Shown here piece by piece: positions 48,752 through 61,944 of a DNA stretch of 64,000 nt. Position numbers and translations under genes: made by a program. The notes below the pieces were generated by a model. That model was not told the origin of the DNA. It did no database searches and worked only from the letters and a program-made list of their open reading frames with translations. Origin of the DNA: Epiperipatus broadwayi (lineage: Eukaryota > Onychophora > Udeonychophora > Euonychophora > Peripatidae); contig JAQFVV010000258.1 in the NCBI GenBank assembly GCA_028023455.1, forward strand, positions 250,001 to 314,000, in the 5' to 3' direction. Positions within the stretch are counted from its first letter, which is position 1. Each line of letters opens with the position of its first letter.

Positions 48752-48767
48752 CAACAACAACAACAAC
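48681..48767 (+). repeat. Compound (CAT)n(AAT)n(AAC)n microsatellite
   Basis: Eleven CAT units (48681-48713), then about eleven AAT units, then seven to eight AAC units. The first two blocks belong to the LINE tail. The AAC block matches the tract before the insertion and probably is target sequence. Confidence 0.9.
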
Positions 48768-49659
48768 TTGATTAGCTACATTATAAAAATGAGAACTGCT
48801 ACTATAATTTGATATATATATTTTGAAAAAAACTATTTGTAGTTTAAAATTCAATAAAATTGTAATTATAGCTATTATAAAAAGACTGTACATATTTGTA
48901 TTTGCATATATAAACACAATTTTTTAAATCAGTACATTCCTGTCTTTTATGTAACATTTTAAAATAATAATAATAATATAAATGAAAGTAAACAAATAAA
49001 ACAAAAAAGTGAAGTACCTATTTCTCTCTGTAAATGAAAATATATACATATTCTACCTTGTTAAACCAAAATTTGAAAGCTTTCAACAGTATAATTCAGA
49101 ACAAAAATTGAAAACTATTGAAGAACCCTTCTAGCTTTAGATTGTTGTATCAAAAATGGATAAACATGCGAATTCTAAGAGATTAAAAAAAAAAAAAAAC
49201 AATAATATCTATTGAAGAAAAGGAAGCACATTGAAAAACATACCTACTTGAATTTAAAAAACAAAAAATGCAAACACTAAAACATTTTCTTTAACATAAA
49301 TATGTATGCACACACGCAAACACATATATAAAACCTATTCCTACTTTTTATATATATAATTTTTAAAAAAATCATAAACACTTTTAACATTTCCTTTAAA
49401 ATAACATATACATATAAGTACCCCCGTTAGTTAAAATCAGTTACTTTTTTTTCTGTCTATCTCCTGTCACCCACTTCTCCAAGCTTTTTATTTTAAAATG
49501 ATTTTAGATTATACTGTAATGAACTATTTTAGGATAGTAGTACATCTGAAAAGGATTTAAAAGTTTTCTAAAAATATCAGTAGGTAGTAACATTATTCAA
49601 TTTGTGAGCAACACTATCATCTAATATCTAGTGATTACTAAATCTTATACTAGATGTCA
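48768..49659. other. AT-rich intergenic DNA, no gene seen
   Basis: Only chance reading frames and homopolymer runs, for example A-run at 49185-49199. Confidence 0.5.
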
Positions 49660-51130
49660 CTGGAATAAAGTAGAGTGAAACAATAGTGAAAGATGTGGAT
49701 GGAGAGTGAATGATAAGAATAAGTTGGAAGAGTATAAAATACAAGTTGAAGAAACCATGGAAGAGTTGGTTGAGGATGAGTATAAGGTCTGCTATGATGA
49801 AATAGAAAAAGTGGCAAATAGGGTTTTAGGTGAGAATATTCAGAAGAATAAAAGTAATAAAAAATGAGAGTTAGTAAGTGTAAAAGAGAGAAAAGAAGCA
49901 TGCAGAGAATATAAGTGTGTTATTAAGAATAAAGAAAGTGAAAAAGATTTTAATGCTAAGTGGAAAAGTACTTAGAAAAAAAGAAGTTGGCTAAAATAGA
50001 TAATTATACAGAGAGAATGAAATTGAATAGTAAATTGTTGGAGAATATTAATAAAAGTGGATGAGATGGGAGCAAAAAATTTTGGAATTACAAAAAAATG
50101 GGAAATGTAGAGGAAAGAGAGATAGGATTACTAGGTAATGAGCGAATAGAGTGTAGCTCTAGAGAAGAATTAGAAAGAATTTTAAATAGATATGTAATGG
50201 ATATAGAAAAAATGTTAGATGTGAAGGACAGTGTGATAGAAAACATGAAAGCATATAGTAATGAAAATATTAGGTTTACAGAAAATGAATTGAATGAGGC
50301 AGGGAAGAAAGTGGAAAGTAGAAAGATAAGAAGTTTATATGGATGGGCAGCAGAGATGGTAATGAATTTAGGGCATATGGCAAATATAGTTTTTCCAGGT
50401 AATTGGAGTAATACAAGAGTAAGATTATTATTTAAAGGAAATGGTAAGGATCATAGAAAGTTAAACAATTATAGACCAATAGCGGTAACAACAGTTTTAT
50501 ATAAAGTTTTCTCATATATGGGGGCTGGAAGAGTTGCAAAATGGATAAAAGAAAATAATGTAGTGGGGAAATGCAAGGTTTTAGATCAGATAGGCATATA
50601 AGAGATAGTTTATTTGTAGTTACACAACTTATGGATATGAGTAGGAATTCAGGTAAACAGTTATATATGAGTTTTCTAGATATAGAGAAAGCATATGACA
50701 GAGAAAATAAAAATAGATTATGGGTAAGTTTAGCAAATTTGGGAATGAATAAAGCTTTAGTGGATATTATTAAGAAATTATATGAAAAATAATTACTATA
50801 CATATCAATTAGGGGATATAGAATCAGTTAAAGTTAAAAATGGGGTTGGACTAAGTTAAGTTTACCCTATGGAACCTATTTTCTTTTTGTTGTATTTGAG
50901 TGAAATGGAGAGAGCAATAGAAAGACTAGGAAGAGAAATAGAGATACTGTTAATAGGTGGCAAGGAAGTAAATACTTTGTCGGGTCTTCTTCTTGCGGAT
51001 GATGTCTTTTTGTGTGCAGAAAAGAGAAGATATGGAAGTTATGCTGAGGACATGTGCAAGAGTGGGTGAAGAGATGAGAATTAAATTTAGTGAAGAAAAA
51101 TCAAATATAATGCTTTCAATAGTTTCTCAT
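49660..51130 (+). pseudogene. LINE reverse transcriptase of a different lineage, truncated at both ends
   Basis: From about 49700 the plus strand shows a lysine/glutamate-rich endonuclease-RT linker (KLEEYKIQVEETMEELVEDE). The RT blocks follow: TRVRLLFKGNGKDHRKLNNY, YRPIAVTTVLYKVFS, then after a frameshift near 50575 QGFRSDRHIRDSLF and motif A FLDIEKAYDRENKNRL. Then comes a degraded LRQ segment and LLYLSEMERAIERL, and finally SGLLLADDVFLCAEK, where LADD replaces the usual F/YxDD, with the two catalytic Asp present. Frames change near 50575, 50795 and 51030. The sequence differs from the RTs at 30 and 61 kb, so it is another LINE family; the exact clade is not determined. Everything after about 51130 is lost. 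Confidence 0.88.
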
Positions 51131-53129
51131 TGATTTCATGTGTAGACCTTTTTAATCAGATATATCATAATTCATAATAATAATTAAAAAAAAAAGAGTA
51201 TTATATGATAGCACTGCAAAATACGAATCTGGCAGTAAAATTAAAATCTATCAACTTTTCACATTTTATTGTCTGTCCCATCGTCATGGTCCCCATTTTT
51301 TTCAATCTCTTTTTGAAATCTCTGACATGTGCATTGTAATCAATTTTTTCTTATAACCTTCCAGTATAGCATCTTTTAGAACGGATTTTTTTGTGTGGAA
51401 TTGATACATATTTAGTATAAAATCTGCAAAGATGGGAATAATGTATAAATATGTAATTCGATTTTTTTTGCATACAATACGTAATTCATTATAAAGTCAA
51501 TATGCAGCGCTAGCATATATAAACATACTGACGTCATCAAAAGCGAATGACTTTTATATATATATAACTTAAGGTTCAAGAACGTGTTAATTATGTAACT
51601 GACAAATCTGCAGCAACTTATCTAGTATATATAGTAATTAAAATCTGCAACGATTAAAACATATATAATATTAACAGAGAAATATTACTAATGCTTTGCT
51701 AAACAACAGTAAAAAATATTTCTTCAACTATGTTTTACTTGGGGAAAAAAGACGAAAAAAAAAAGTTCAAATAAATAAACTAAAAAAAAAAAATTATTCA
51801 ACTTAATCTATGTTTTTACAGTGATCTATAATCTGTTTGACCTTTATGACTCATGAAGTCAGAAATGTAAGATGCCATTCAAGTAAATACTTGACACCCA
51901 GTGGATTATTTGGGTAAAATGTGACTCTTAAACTAATAACATGACTCAGGAGAAGAATAATCCAGGTGGCATGCTGCACTTAAGTGTAAATTAAATGTGT
52001 GTATATGTATGTATAAAACTTACTCTGGGGGTGTTGAATCGGAATACCTAGTTAAATTTAATATAAAACTTATAAACGATGTACCTTATGCACATACACC
52101 CACATATATAACACAAATATTAGTTTAGTAGAAATAATAATTCTTAAACTAATAGACTTCAGTTTAACATTCTCATAACTTTTTAACAAGAAATTGAATT
52201 ACATACTTCTAATTTCCTAATCCAAACTTCTCATAATTATACTTTTGGAATTCTGCTACCAATTCGGAATTTGAATCAAGTATAAACCCTTTTGTATCAA
52301 CAACTGGCATAAGTAAATGATTTTATGTCTACTATAGTAATTATTAAATTTTACAAAACTCAATTTTTTTAAAATCTCTCACTACATACACCCACACACA
52401 CCACTCTAAATATATATGCGCACACATCCCAACCCAGGAATTAAATACATTTATGCAAAATATATCCATCTATTGGAAAAAGAATAATGTCTGAATTATA
52501 TACTATACAAACAATTACATTGTCTATATATATCTTCCCCCCTTTGCATACAACGAATCTTTATATAAGGATTTGCCATAGCAATCTTCATCAACTTATA
52601 TCCACTATTTTGCTACAATAATCTTTTTAAAAGAAAACATCGACAATGTTTTCTTAAAACTGTGGTCATTTTGTAAGATTAATGATACCATAGAATAATG
52701 ATTTCATGAAAGTTTATATCATCTGGAGATAAAATGATATTTATATTTTTAAGAAAGAGTACAGTATAAAGTTTATTCATTATGCTATAATTACGATTTG
52801 TTTATAGAATTAAAATATGATTGCAGTTAAAGGACAATGTGTGCTTTCATTTATGATATATACATAATACAGAGGACTTTCATCATTAATGGTCATAAAA
52901 GCAAAGAAAAATGTGTTTCATTCAGTACAATATATAATCAAAAACATATTTCGATCACATACACTACCTAATTTGATTAACAACCAATTTTAAAATATCT
53001 ATATTAGCTAAAATATAATCACCAAACAACTCTGGATTAAAATTTTTATGAATTCTAATTTTGTCCAAAGCTGAAATTGTAAATATTAATTTATTAAGCA
53101 CATGATCAGCACATAAGTACATATATATT
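51131..53129. other. AT-rich intergenic DNA, no gene seen
   Basis: No protein similarity. Short TA and CA tracts and A-runs only. Confidence 0.5.
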
Positions 53130-53445
53130 TAATACTATGCATCTTGAGTGTTCAATTTTCCACCAGAGGGATCTCTGCAAATTTTCACACAAGATTATGA
53201 CTTTATAAAGATAAGAGTGGCCACTCTTATCTTCAACCTACTTTCTAATTATATTGTGGACTTAATTAGTGAAGAGTTTAACAGCTTCACACTCTCAAAT
53301 CAAAATGCTTTAAATTCGCCTATATAATTAGAAAGTAGGTGAAGATAAGAGTGGCCGCTCTTATCTTTATAAAGTCATAATCTTAGGTGAAGATTTGGAG
53401 AGGTCCCTCTGGTGGCAAATTGAACACTCAAGGCGCATAGTATTA
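53130..53445. mobile_element. 316-bp foldback MITE with ~120-bp inverted arms
   Basis: The left arm from TAATACTATGC (53130) to CTACTTTCTAATTATAT (about 53253) is repeated in inverse orientation from about 53322 to 53445, with few mismatches. Only about 70 bp of spacer separate the arms, so the element could fold into a long hairpin. Within each arm lies a short palindrome, AAGATAAGAGTGG with its mirror, at 53208-53233 (perfect, 26 bp) and 53342-53367 (one mismatched pair). Each arm also contains CCACCAGAGGG. TA at the outer ends may be the target duplication. Confidence 0.88.
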
Positions 53446-56400
53446 TGGTTATAGCCATAAATATATATATACTAAAACTGAAATGTGGACATTATAATTC
53501 TACACTACTTGAACTTAAAAAATAAAGAGAGAAATGATTTTTTGTATTATGCAATTAATAACTAACTGCTTATGATCAAAAGTTAGAAAATATAATTTGA
53601 AAATATTTATTTGTTCAATTTTAAATCAGTAATATAGTAATTGCTATATGCAAGACAATGGAGACTCTTATTACAAACATTAAAAAAAGCAGTATCAGAA
53701 AAAAAATAACAATTATGTTATTAAAACTATAGCAATCATACATTACACATTTCTTTCCCTGATTTTCTTTTCTTTTTTTTTACAATTTTAGTTGAAATTA
53801 TGTAAAATAAATAAATTCATGAACTATTGCTAGTTAGATAATTACACAAATAAAAACTGACAATCAATTAATAAATGCCCCAAAATTAAATTGTAAAATG
53901 TACATTGGGGGAAAGGGTTTCTTACATGCATCATTTTAATTTAATTGATTGTGATTCAGAGAATATCATTCTCCATCTAAGTAAGATTCAAAATGGTGGA
54001 CTCTAAACTGAAAATATTGTTTTTCCAAAAAAATACAGATAAAAAAAAATATATTAAGTATATTTACTATTAAAATAGTACTCTTTTTTTTTTATAGCAA
54101 TATGCTTAGTAAAATGTTCATTCATTATCACTTTTTTCAATTTTAAGCTTTTTTTTTTTTTTAATTGGCTTTCTATAAATTTTGAATTTAGAGTAATGAA
54201 TTAAATTTATCACCACAGGAAATCATTATAATTGCTTGTTTTTCTTATGTGAATTATTTTGATTGATAAGGTATTTGGGGAGAATCGGTTGAGTTTACTC
54301 TCTGCGATAAATAAGTTATAATATTAATGTAAGGGTTTCAATATCTCATAACTTGTAACAGTGGTATTGAAGTAAATACTGTAGAATATATTTTACTATA
54401 ACTGTGTTGGAAAACCATACAGTTACCTGGATATCTTAAATAATTTATAATTTCATCATCATCCTATTCCATCAAACAAGATTTACATTTTGTAAGATGA
54501 TTTAAAGACCCCCGCCCCCCAAAAAGTCATCACATTACTTCAGTTATATAAAGACTAAAGTTTTCTTTCTTCATATCTTCCTTTGTATTTTTATTATTTA
54601 TTAACTACCATAAAAAAATATTTTAATCAGCTAGCTCTACTGATAAACTCTCAGAAATCAAATGTGGACACTTGTGTTTGCAACTTTCTAAAACTTTAAC
54701 CAAACAATCTGTACTACTGTTAATTTTCTTAAATGAAAAAAATGCAGTTATTCAAATAAGAAATTAACAAAAAAACTACCACTTAATATTTTAAATCTCT
54801 GAATTTAAATGCAGATTTAAATCTATATGTGTAAGTTAAAATACAATTTATTTAGAAAAAAAAACTCTCAAAATTTTCACAACTTCTTTCTAATAATAAA
54901 TTTTTCTAAATCTTACAAAACAATATATGGGTTTGAAGACATATAGATGTCTGAAAACTTCAGATTTTCTACTCAATAGTCAACTCTTAGATAAATGCTG
55001 GCTTTGGGTTGGTATTTTTAGATCTAATATGTGAAGCTACCCTAACGCCTCTCTGAGGAGTGCCAAAAGCATAAAACCATGGTCAGGGGAAGGTTTTCAG
55101 ATAGAGATATTTTAAATGCTTTCTTTTGCTAAGCATTTATCTCAAAGCTTGTTGAGCAATTAGCAAAGCTCTTTGTTAATATAACAATTATGTTAACCAA
55201 ACAAATACTATTAGTAATAAAATATATACCAAGTTGCAATGTTCCAAATAGCAGATTCATTTATTCTGCTTAAAATATATTGATACTTGAAACTTAATTC
55301 TTAAACATTTACTCTTTTGTCATTATGAACAAAGATTTTTACTGTTTAACAAAACAATCTTTTAAATTGATAGTTTAAAATTGAAAATAATTACCTTACA
55401 ACACTGATCTATTTCATATTTTATCATAATCATCTTTACAAAATGATCCTGTAGTATAATGTATTACTGAATCATTAATATCCATTTCTTTTCTGATTTC
55501 TCAACCACATTATCTCATACAATCTTCAATGGACTGCCACATTTTTATATAATACTATCTAATGTGATATCAAAGCATAATAAAAATAAAATAAACATGT
55601 AACAATAGAGATATTAATATTAGTACAATCAAAAATTTCTCAGCAACCAATGATTCTGTGTTCTTTATACAAATAGATCTCAAATGAAAACTATTAACAA
55701 AATCTTACATATCAATAAACAAAAAACTATCCACAATGTAATACAAATGCAAATAACCTTATTAGCTCATGAAAGTAATGGCTTCAGATTCAAAATAATT
55801 AATCTGATGGGTCTCGTTAACCATTGTTTTTAAAATTTCATTAACACAATGAAATATTTTTTAAAAAAATAAACCTTGATAAAAGATTCAAACCCCAAAA
55901 TTGATTAAAATTTATGAAGCAAATATAAATATGAAATGAGATTAAGTTGTATTAAGAAAATGGCAAAATATCATAAACTACTTCTGATAATGAGTGAGAA
56001 TGTCATTGGCAGTATTACCCTCAATTATCCTGCTTTCAGATGAATTTAACATAACTATATTTACAAATCAAATTACTGATTGTCATTTTTATTCTTTTAT
56101 ACTATATAAACATTATACAAAAAAAAATAAACACAGTTATATGTATATACGATTACTATACGAAGATTTTCAAAAGTACCTTAAACATAATTTTGTTCAT
56201 AAAATATAGACCATTATACAAAAATATAGCAATAATGGTTTGTTGCTTAGGAGATCATATAATATTTGAAAATGGAAGCGGACAGACTTAAATTTAAATC
56301 TAGGAACTTTTAGCTTTTGAATTTATTATTTTACCACTACACTAAACTAAATTAAAATAATAAAAAATTGAAATTCACAAGATGACTATTATATATACAA

Positions 56401-59400
56401 ACATTAAAAAAAAAAAGAGTAATATAAAAATTCATTAATCCATACTAGTAAATAAAAACTATTCATGAGTTTAAAATAAATTATTAGCAATTCATGCTTA
56501 TTTTATTTAATGTAAAAAGATTTAGTTTTATTTTAGATTGGAACAAACATAACTATGAAAAAATATGGCAATAATCCCTTTACCTGCAAATTTTTACTTG
56601 CAGCTGAAAATAAACTAACAAATATTCAACAATCATTTTACATTCGAATAAAGATTTATTAAAAGAATTTTCTTTCTATTCCATTCACAGTTTATAAATT
56701 ATGTATGATTCATCTGTGATTTATAATAAATCCTAGATTCCATATATATACATTCCAATTATTTTCTTAATCTTTTCTTCTAACTTCACAAAGTTTGCCA
56801 ATACCCATTCAACATGTGACAAAATACTTTCAATCTTCATTCATTTGAAAGTGACCTTTAATACTAGGAGGTTGATATAAAATCATAAATGAGAGCATAT
56901 ATATATGAAAATTCATACATTTCTTGAAACTCTAATTTAAAAAATAACAAAATACATTTCACTAAAAATGAGTGTCTAATAAAATAAATGAATATATATT
57001 AATAAATTTGTTTTTAAAAGAAAATATATTCCTTTTAAATAAAAAACTTCATTCTAAAATTATGAGGGAAAGAGGGAGAGGTAATTAAACGGTCAGCTTA
57101 GCTCCTATCTTGAAGAATGACACTGTTTTAAATAATAAACGGTATGAAAAACATCTTCAATAATGATATTTCAGTCAATATAATATATATATATTTATAT
57201 AAATCACTTATAGAACATATCTGTTAAAAAAAAAAATGGTGAATTCAAGAAGTTGTTATATAGTATGCTTCTTTCATATATTCTTTCTATCCTAATTTGA
57301 AGAAAAACTAAATATCCATTTTCAGATTTCAGACATAAGAATATAAAACAAATAACCCTATCATAACTTTTGAAAACAAAAAAAAAAATCGACTATTAAA
57401 AATATTTATTTTCTAGTGAAATTGACAAATATTAGAGTTCTATCTTAGTGTTCTTTATATAACTGATTTTTTTTTCACATCGAGTTCAATTCATAGTTTT
57501 GCTGATGATAGCACATCACCACTATTATTATAAGGCTCTATTTTTAAGCATTAAATTAATCATTCAACCAAAAAAAGGTACTTAGGTCTATTGAAAGCAA
57601 TCTTTAAATATTATTTAATACGATAAACTTAATTTAATTACTCTAAAAAATAGTCTTGTCATATTTCTAAAAAGCTTGAGATCTAATTTGTAAAGAGATT
57701 CTTCAAACATCAACGAATTGATCAGATATTTTATGTTACAATTTCCAACAAATCTTGCCATAATTAAAATTATTACCCAACTTGCTTTGCTGAAATCTAA
57801 TTTTCCATATTCACCCAAAAATTAATTTTCTCTCTTGCAATTTATTTTTACAAATCGTAAATTTTATTGTTGTATAAATATTGTTCTTGTAATTGTTTTG
57901 GAATACATGATTCCGTATCTCATATGTGGAATTCTATTCAAAAAAGGATAATTCATCTACTAAATGCCCCTTCTTTTACTTTATCTTTTCAATACCTTTT
58001 GGATCATCTTTATTGCATGCGGAATTATGTCCTTTCTCTCTCACAACCAGGGTTAATTCTTGCTTTTGAAATGAATCGCCATATTCTTCAATTTTTTCAT
58101 GTAATTTTCTTCTGCAAGATGTCCAATCATAAAAACCTTTACCTTCAACCAACTTTATAATATTAAATTTTTTAAAGATAATAACTAATCAATACTGTAT
58201 AAAGAGGATTAATATTAGTTTAATTATTATTTGGCACTCAATTTTTCTTAAAAAATAGATTCACCATTTTGATAAATACTTCCATTAAATACAAATTAAA
58301 AAACATTTTGTTCATAAATTTTATTAATTTTGTGATTTTTAAACATATTACAATTACAAGTTGATAATATTTTTACAGAATTTCAATTGATGCATTTTTG
58401 CATGCAAATTCATGTACTCTTTTCAGTTATTATAAATTTTTTTATTAACAATACCAACACTAACAACAGTGAAACATAACTCGTTTTAATCAAGCCAATA
58501 CATTTTATATTTTTATAATGCCATTAACTTCTTATATATATATAAATGTAATGCCATTAACTTCTTATATATATATAAATGTAATGCCTTAAATTAAAAT
58601 ATATTTTTTCTTTAGCACTTTTTTTTTTCCATAACAATTTTCCAATATCTTTACATCACAGTAAAGACTTTAAAAAATGAATATGTTGAATGAAAATTTT
58701 AAAAAATCTGAATCATATTTATAAAAATATTTTTTCATAACTTTTTTAAAAAGAATTATATAAATAGTAATACATAATTCTGCAGAGATAAATAATCCTT
58801 TACTGATTCACATGAGTGGTAGACAATTTTTGTTAAGCAAAAATGTAAGACTTAAAGAGAAAAACCTATACAACTTAGCAATACCAAAAAAAAAAAAAAA
58901 CAACAACAACAAATTATTCTAAAAAATAATTTATATACTGAATCTACTGATAGCAAGTGTGCTCAAAAAAATTTTAGGATCTAGCTTTCTTTCCTTAAAA
59001 TTAACCCCCCCCCCCCAAAGAAAACATACACATGAATTCATCCTTAAATAATTAAACAACAGCAAAACACATACATACATTCTGTAAACAAAAAACTGAA
59101 ATGATCATTTTTCAAATTTTTATTCCAAATTACAAATTACTAAAGAAAAAAACAAATGTTAATATTACTCTTTGTAAATATAGTATTTTGTCTAACAAAT
59201 TATCAGATTACTTAATCGTAACTGTTATAAATATTTGATTTTGGTACTACATTTTCTTCATAAGGTATAAAGAAAATAGCATTGAAAATGGTACATTTAG
59301 AGCCTGTCATTCTAATACAAGGTTAATGTATATTCCCATGATCAGTTACTTACGAGATCAAGTGACACTTGAAAATTCATGTTGTAGAAAATACAAATTG

Positions 59401-61384
59401 CATCTCAGTTAGCTAATCATTGATTTTTCTTTTTCAAGTTCCTCAAATAAGAAAGTTATTACACTTAGCTTTACAGTAGTCACTCAATTGATAAAAAACC
59501 ATAGACATCAAATAACAGAATGATATCATATATTGAATTCTAAGCTTTTTTTTTTTTTTTAAACACAAATCTTTTATTTTTTTTTGTTTTAACTCAGCAG
59601 TTTCATTTGGCTGTATTTTATCAATATTTTGAAAATTAAATGAAAGAAATTAATTTTTTGGCAAATATAGCAAAAAAAAAAAAACCCAGGCATCACTATA
59701 TATGCTTTTGATATCACATTCTACATTTTTCGTTAAAATAATATTTTCAAAATAGCCACATGGTTTATTGTTATTGGCGTTGTTTTATGATTTATTTATT
59801 TTTATCAACATAATATTTAAAAAGTATATTTTTTATACAAAAAAGAAATCACTCAGAATTTGTGTATGGGGGTTTTAAAATAAATTAATAGATACGTTGA
59901 TAGTATATATACAATATCAATAATTGCATTCTTATGTTACATTAAATAAATTCTTGGAATAAATTATTTTCGATTTATTCCTCAAAAAATAAAAGTTTAT
60001 TTTTAAAAATAAAGGGTTTATTTTAAAAAATAAAGTTTACCAGTACAATATTAATTATTACATTATTAAATTTTAGTTTGTGATAGAAATCAACCTTGTA
60101 TATATATATTTCAGGATGTAATTTATACATGTGTAAAGATTGTGCAAATTCACTTCATAACATATGTCTGCTCTTCCATCTTATCAAAGTACTTGAAAAC
60201 AAAATGTTACATAGTCTAATATTTATTTTAGTTAGGAAAGACCCTCCTAAATAGATATTTAATTATTTACGACGTTTGAATGAATAACAAAATGTCCTGG
60301 AAAAAATGTTATTAGTAATGATTTGTAAATGCTATTATATATCATTTTAATTGAAATTTTTATATAGAATATTTTTTTTAAAAAAACTCATTTTAAAATA
60401 TACATACCAAAATTTACAATTTATTAATAATTTTAAACACTTTATTATTATTTTATAATAATGATATTTTCTCAGCTTTATTATTTTTAATCTTATATTA
60501 ACTTTACCAAGTATATAATATTTTATTTTATTATTAGCTAAACTAAGTTTATTGTGATAATTGCATCTTCAACCAATGCTAAAGAAGTCAATATGGCATA
60601 TAAATAATCAATAGTTAGAGTATATTATATATATTTATTTCTCTCCTAAAGGCAGGAAGAGTAAAACAACATGATTTTTTTATTATTGAAGCTAGCTAAC
60701 TAAAATCCACTAAAACCAACAACAAATGCTTATTTAGAAATTATCGATATAGAAAGATAAATCAAACATAATTGTCTCTGATGATAACAGTTTATAATAC
60801 TTGTAAAAAAATATAACAATTTTTAGTCAGAAGTAGTTAAATATAGATTGAAGCAATCAAATAAAAAGTTCCATAGAAATTAAATTAACAAGAGATTTGA
60901 TGAGAACATGGATGCTATACTTGAAAGAAGTCAGTAACTAACAATTATAAAATTCAATGCTTCCTACCTTAAAATAAAACATACAACATAAAAAAATAAA
61001 TTTAAAGAAAAAAACTATGTCTTCTCATACATATATGGATTAAAGTAAATGAGAGAGTAAGAAAACTGATTAATTATTATGATATATCATTTTACCATTT
61101 TCGGTTAATAGCAAGGACTAGTCCATACCTGAATTAAAAACTAATAACACTTTACAGTTTTATACAGTGACTCTAATAGAGGTACAGGCCAATAAAAATG
61201 TAAATGCAGAAATAATAAACTATTCATGTGTATGTGTGTTTAATATTTGTGTCAATTTAGTGATTTCACGAATTAAGTACGTACATTTTTTTTAAAGAAA
61301 ATTTTTGAATAACTCAAAATAACAACAACAGCAGCAGTGGTGATGACAATAACAACAATAATAACAGTGGTGAACTTTTCCCAT
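53446..61384. other. Long AT-rich intergenic block, no gene seen
   Basis: Nearly 8 kb with only short chance frames. It contains a 33-bp tandem repeat, just over two copies at 58516-58589 (unit starts TAATGCCATTAACTTC). There is a C-run at 59005-59016 and A-runs at 58887-58902 followed by (CAA)4. A weak SINE-like pair of boxes lies on the minus strand near 56285-56345 (TGTAGTGGTAA). At 61318-61370 a CAA/CAG/GTG-rich patch lies next to the LINE copy that follows. Confidence 0.5.
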
Positions 61385-61937
61385 TAAGAGTGATATGTAT
61401 CTCTCTGCACTGCAAAGTTGGTAATTAAATAAAGCAGAGTACTTGGAATGGTAGTATTAGCTAGCATATCAGTAAAAATGGGAATAGACGCAGAGTCGAA
61501 TGCAGATTCTATATCTAGCTGGAACTACAATTTGAGCATTTTTTTTTTGGGTCTTGAAACAAGTTTAAGACTGCTTTAAACTCAGAGCAGTCTGTATGGA
61601 AGAATAGCTTTTTTTTGAACACTGCATATGGGAAATTAGAGGAAGTAGGTGTGGCTCTAGATGATTTTTTACAACTTTTTCCAGTATCTTAATTCTCAGT
61701 GGCCCCATGGAAATTGGTCAAAGAATGATTAGAAAGCCTGTTTTTTTGGTAAATGGTACAATTGCGATTGGATGTAGACCTTTGGTGTCATATATTCTTT
61801 GGGATAGATAATTTGTCAGGTCACAGAGATATAGTGCAGTAAAGTGCCTAAGATGGGCAAAAACAAAAGCAAAGATTCCATTGGAGCCTGGATGACATAA
61901 GTTATTCATAGTGGCAAGCTTGTCCATCTCCCAATGC
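61385..61937 (-). pseudogene. LINE reverse transcriptase, N-terminal half (inverted)
   Basis: On the minus strand come LATMNNLCHPGSNGIFAFVF, then GLHPIAIVPFTKKTG, then in changing frames PISMGPLRIKILEKVVKNHL, MQCSKKSYSSIQTAL and motif A DIESAFDSASIPIFTDML. These blocks match, in order, those of the plus-strand RT at 30629-31141 (HPGMHGIPKFLL, LYPVALVPFIKK, PISMSPLLIKIIEG, DISEAFDSV). Several frame changes and stops make it non-functional. It ends near a CAA/CAG-rich simple stretch at 61318-61370. Confidence 0.82.
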
Positions 61938-61944
61938 TCACCTC

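Noticed and set aside
48576-48917. Minus-strand frame with poly-Val/Ile/Met runs
   Set aside because: It reads through the (CAT)n(AAT)n(AAC)n tail of the LINE; a low-complexity artefact.
57615-58160. Frames of 67 and 97 codons as small genes
   Set aside because: AT-rich chance frames without similarity or regulatory context.
58516-58589. CRISPR-like array
   Set aside because: It is a simple 33-bp tandem repeat of about two units without spacers, in an animal genome.
59005-59016. C- and G-runs (5126, 32001, 54512, 59005) as G-quadruplex elements
   Set aside because: They are single homopolymer runs without the four-tract pattern.
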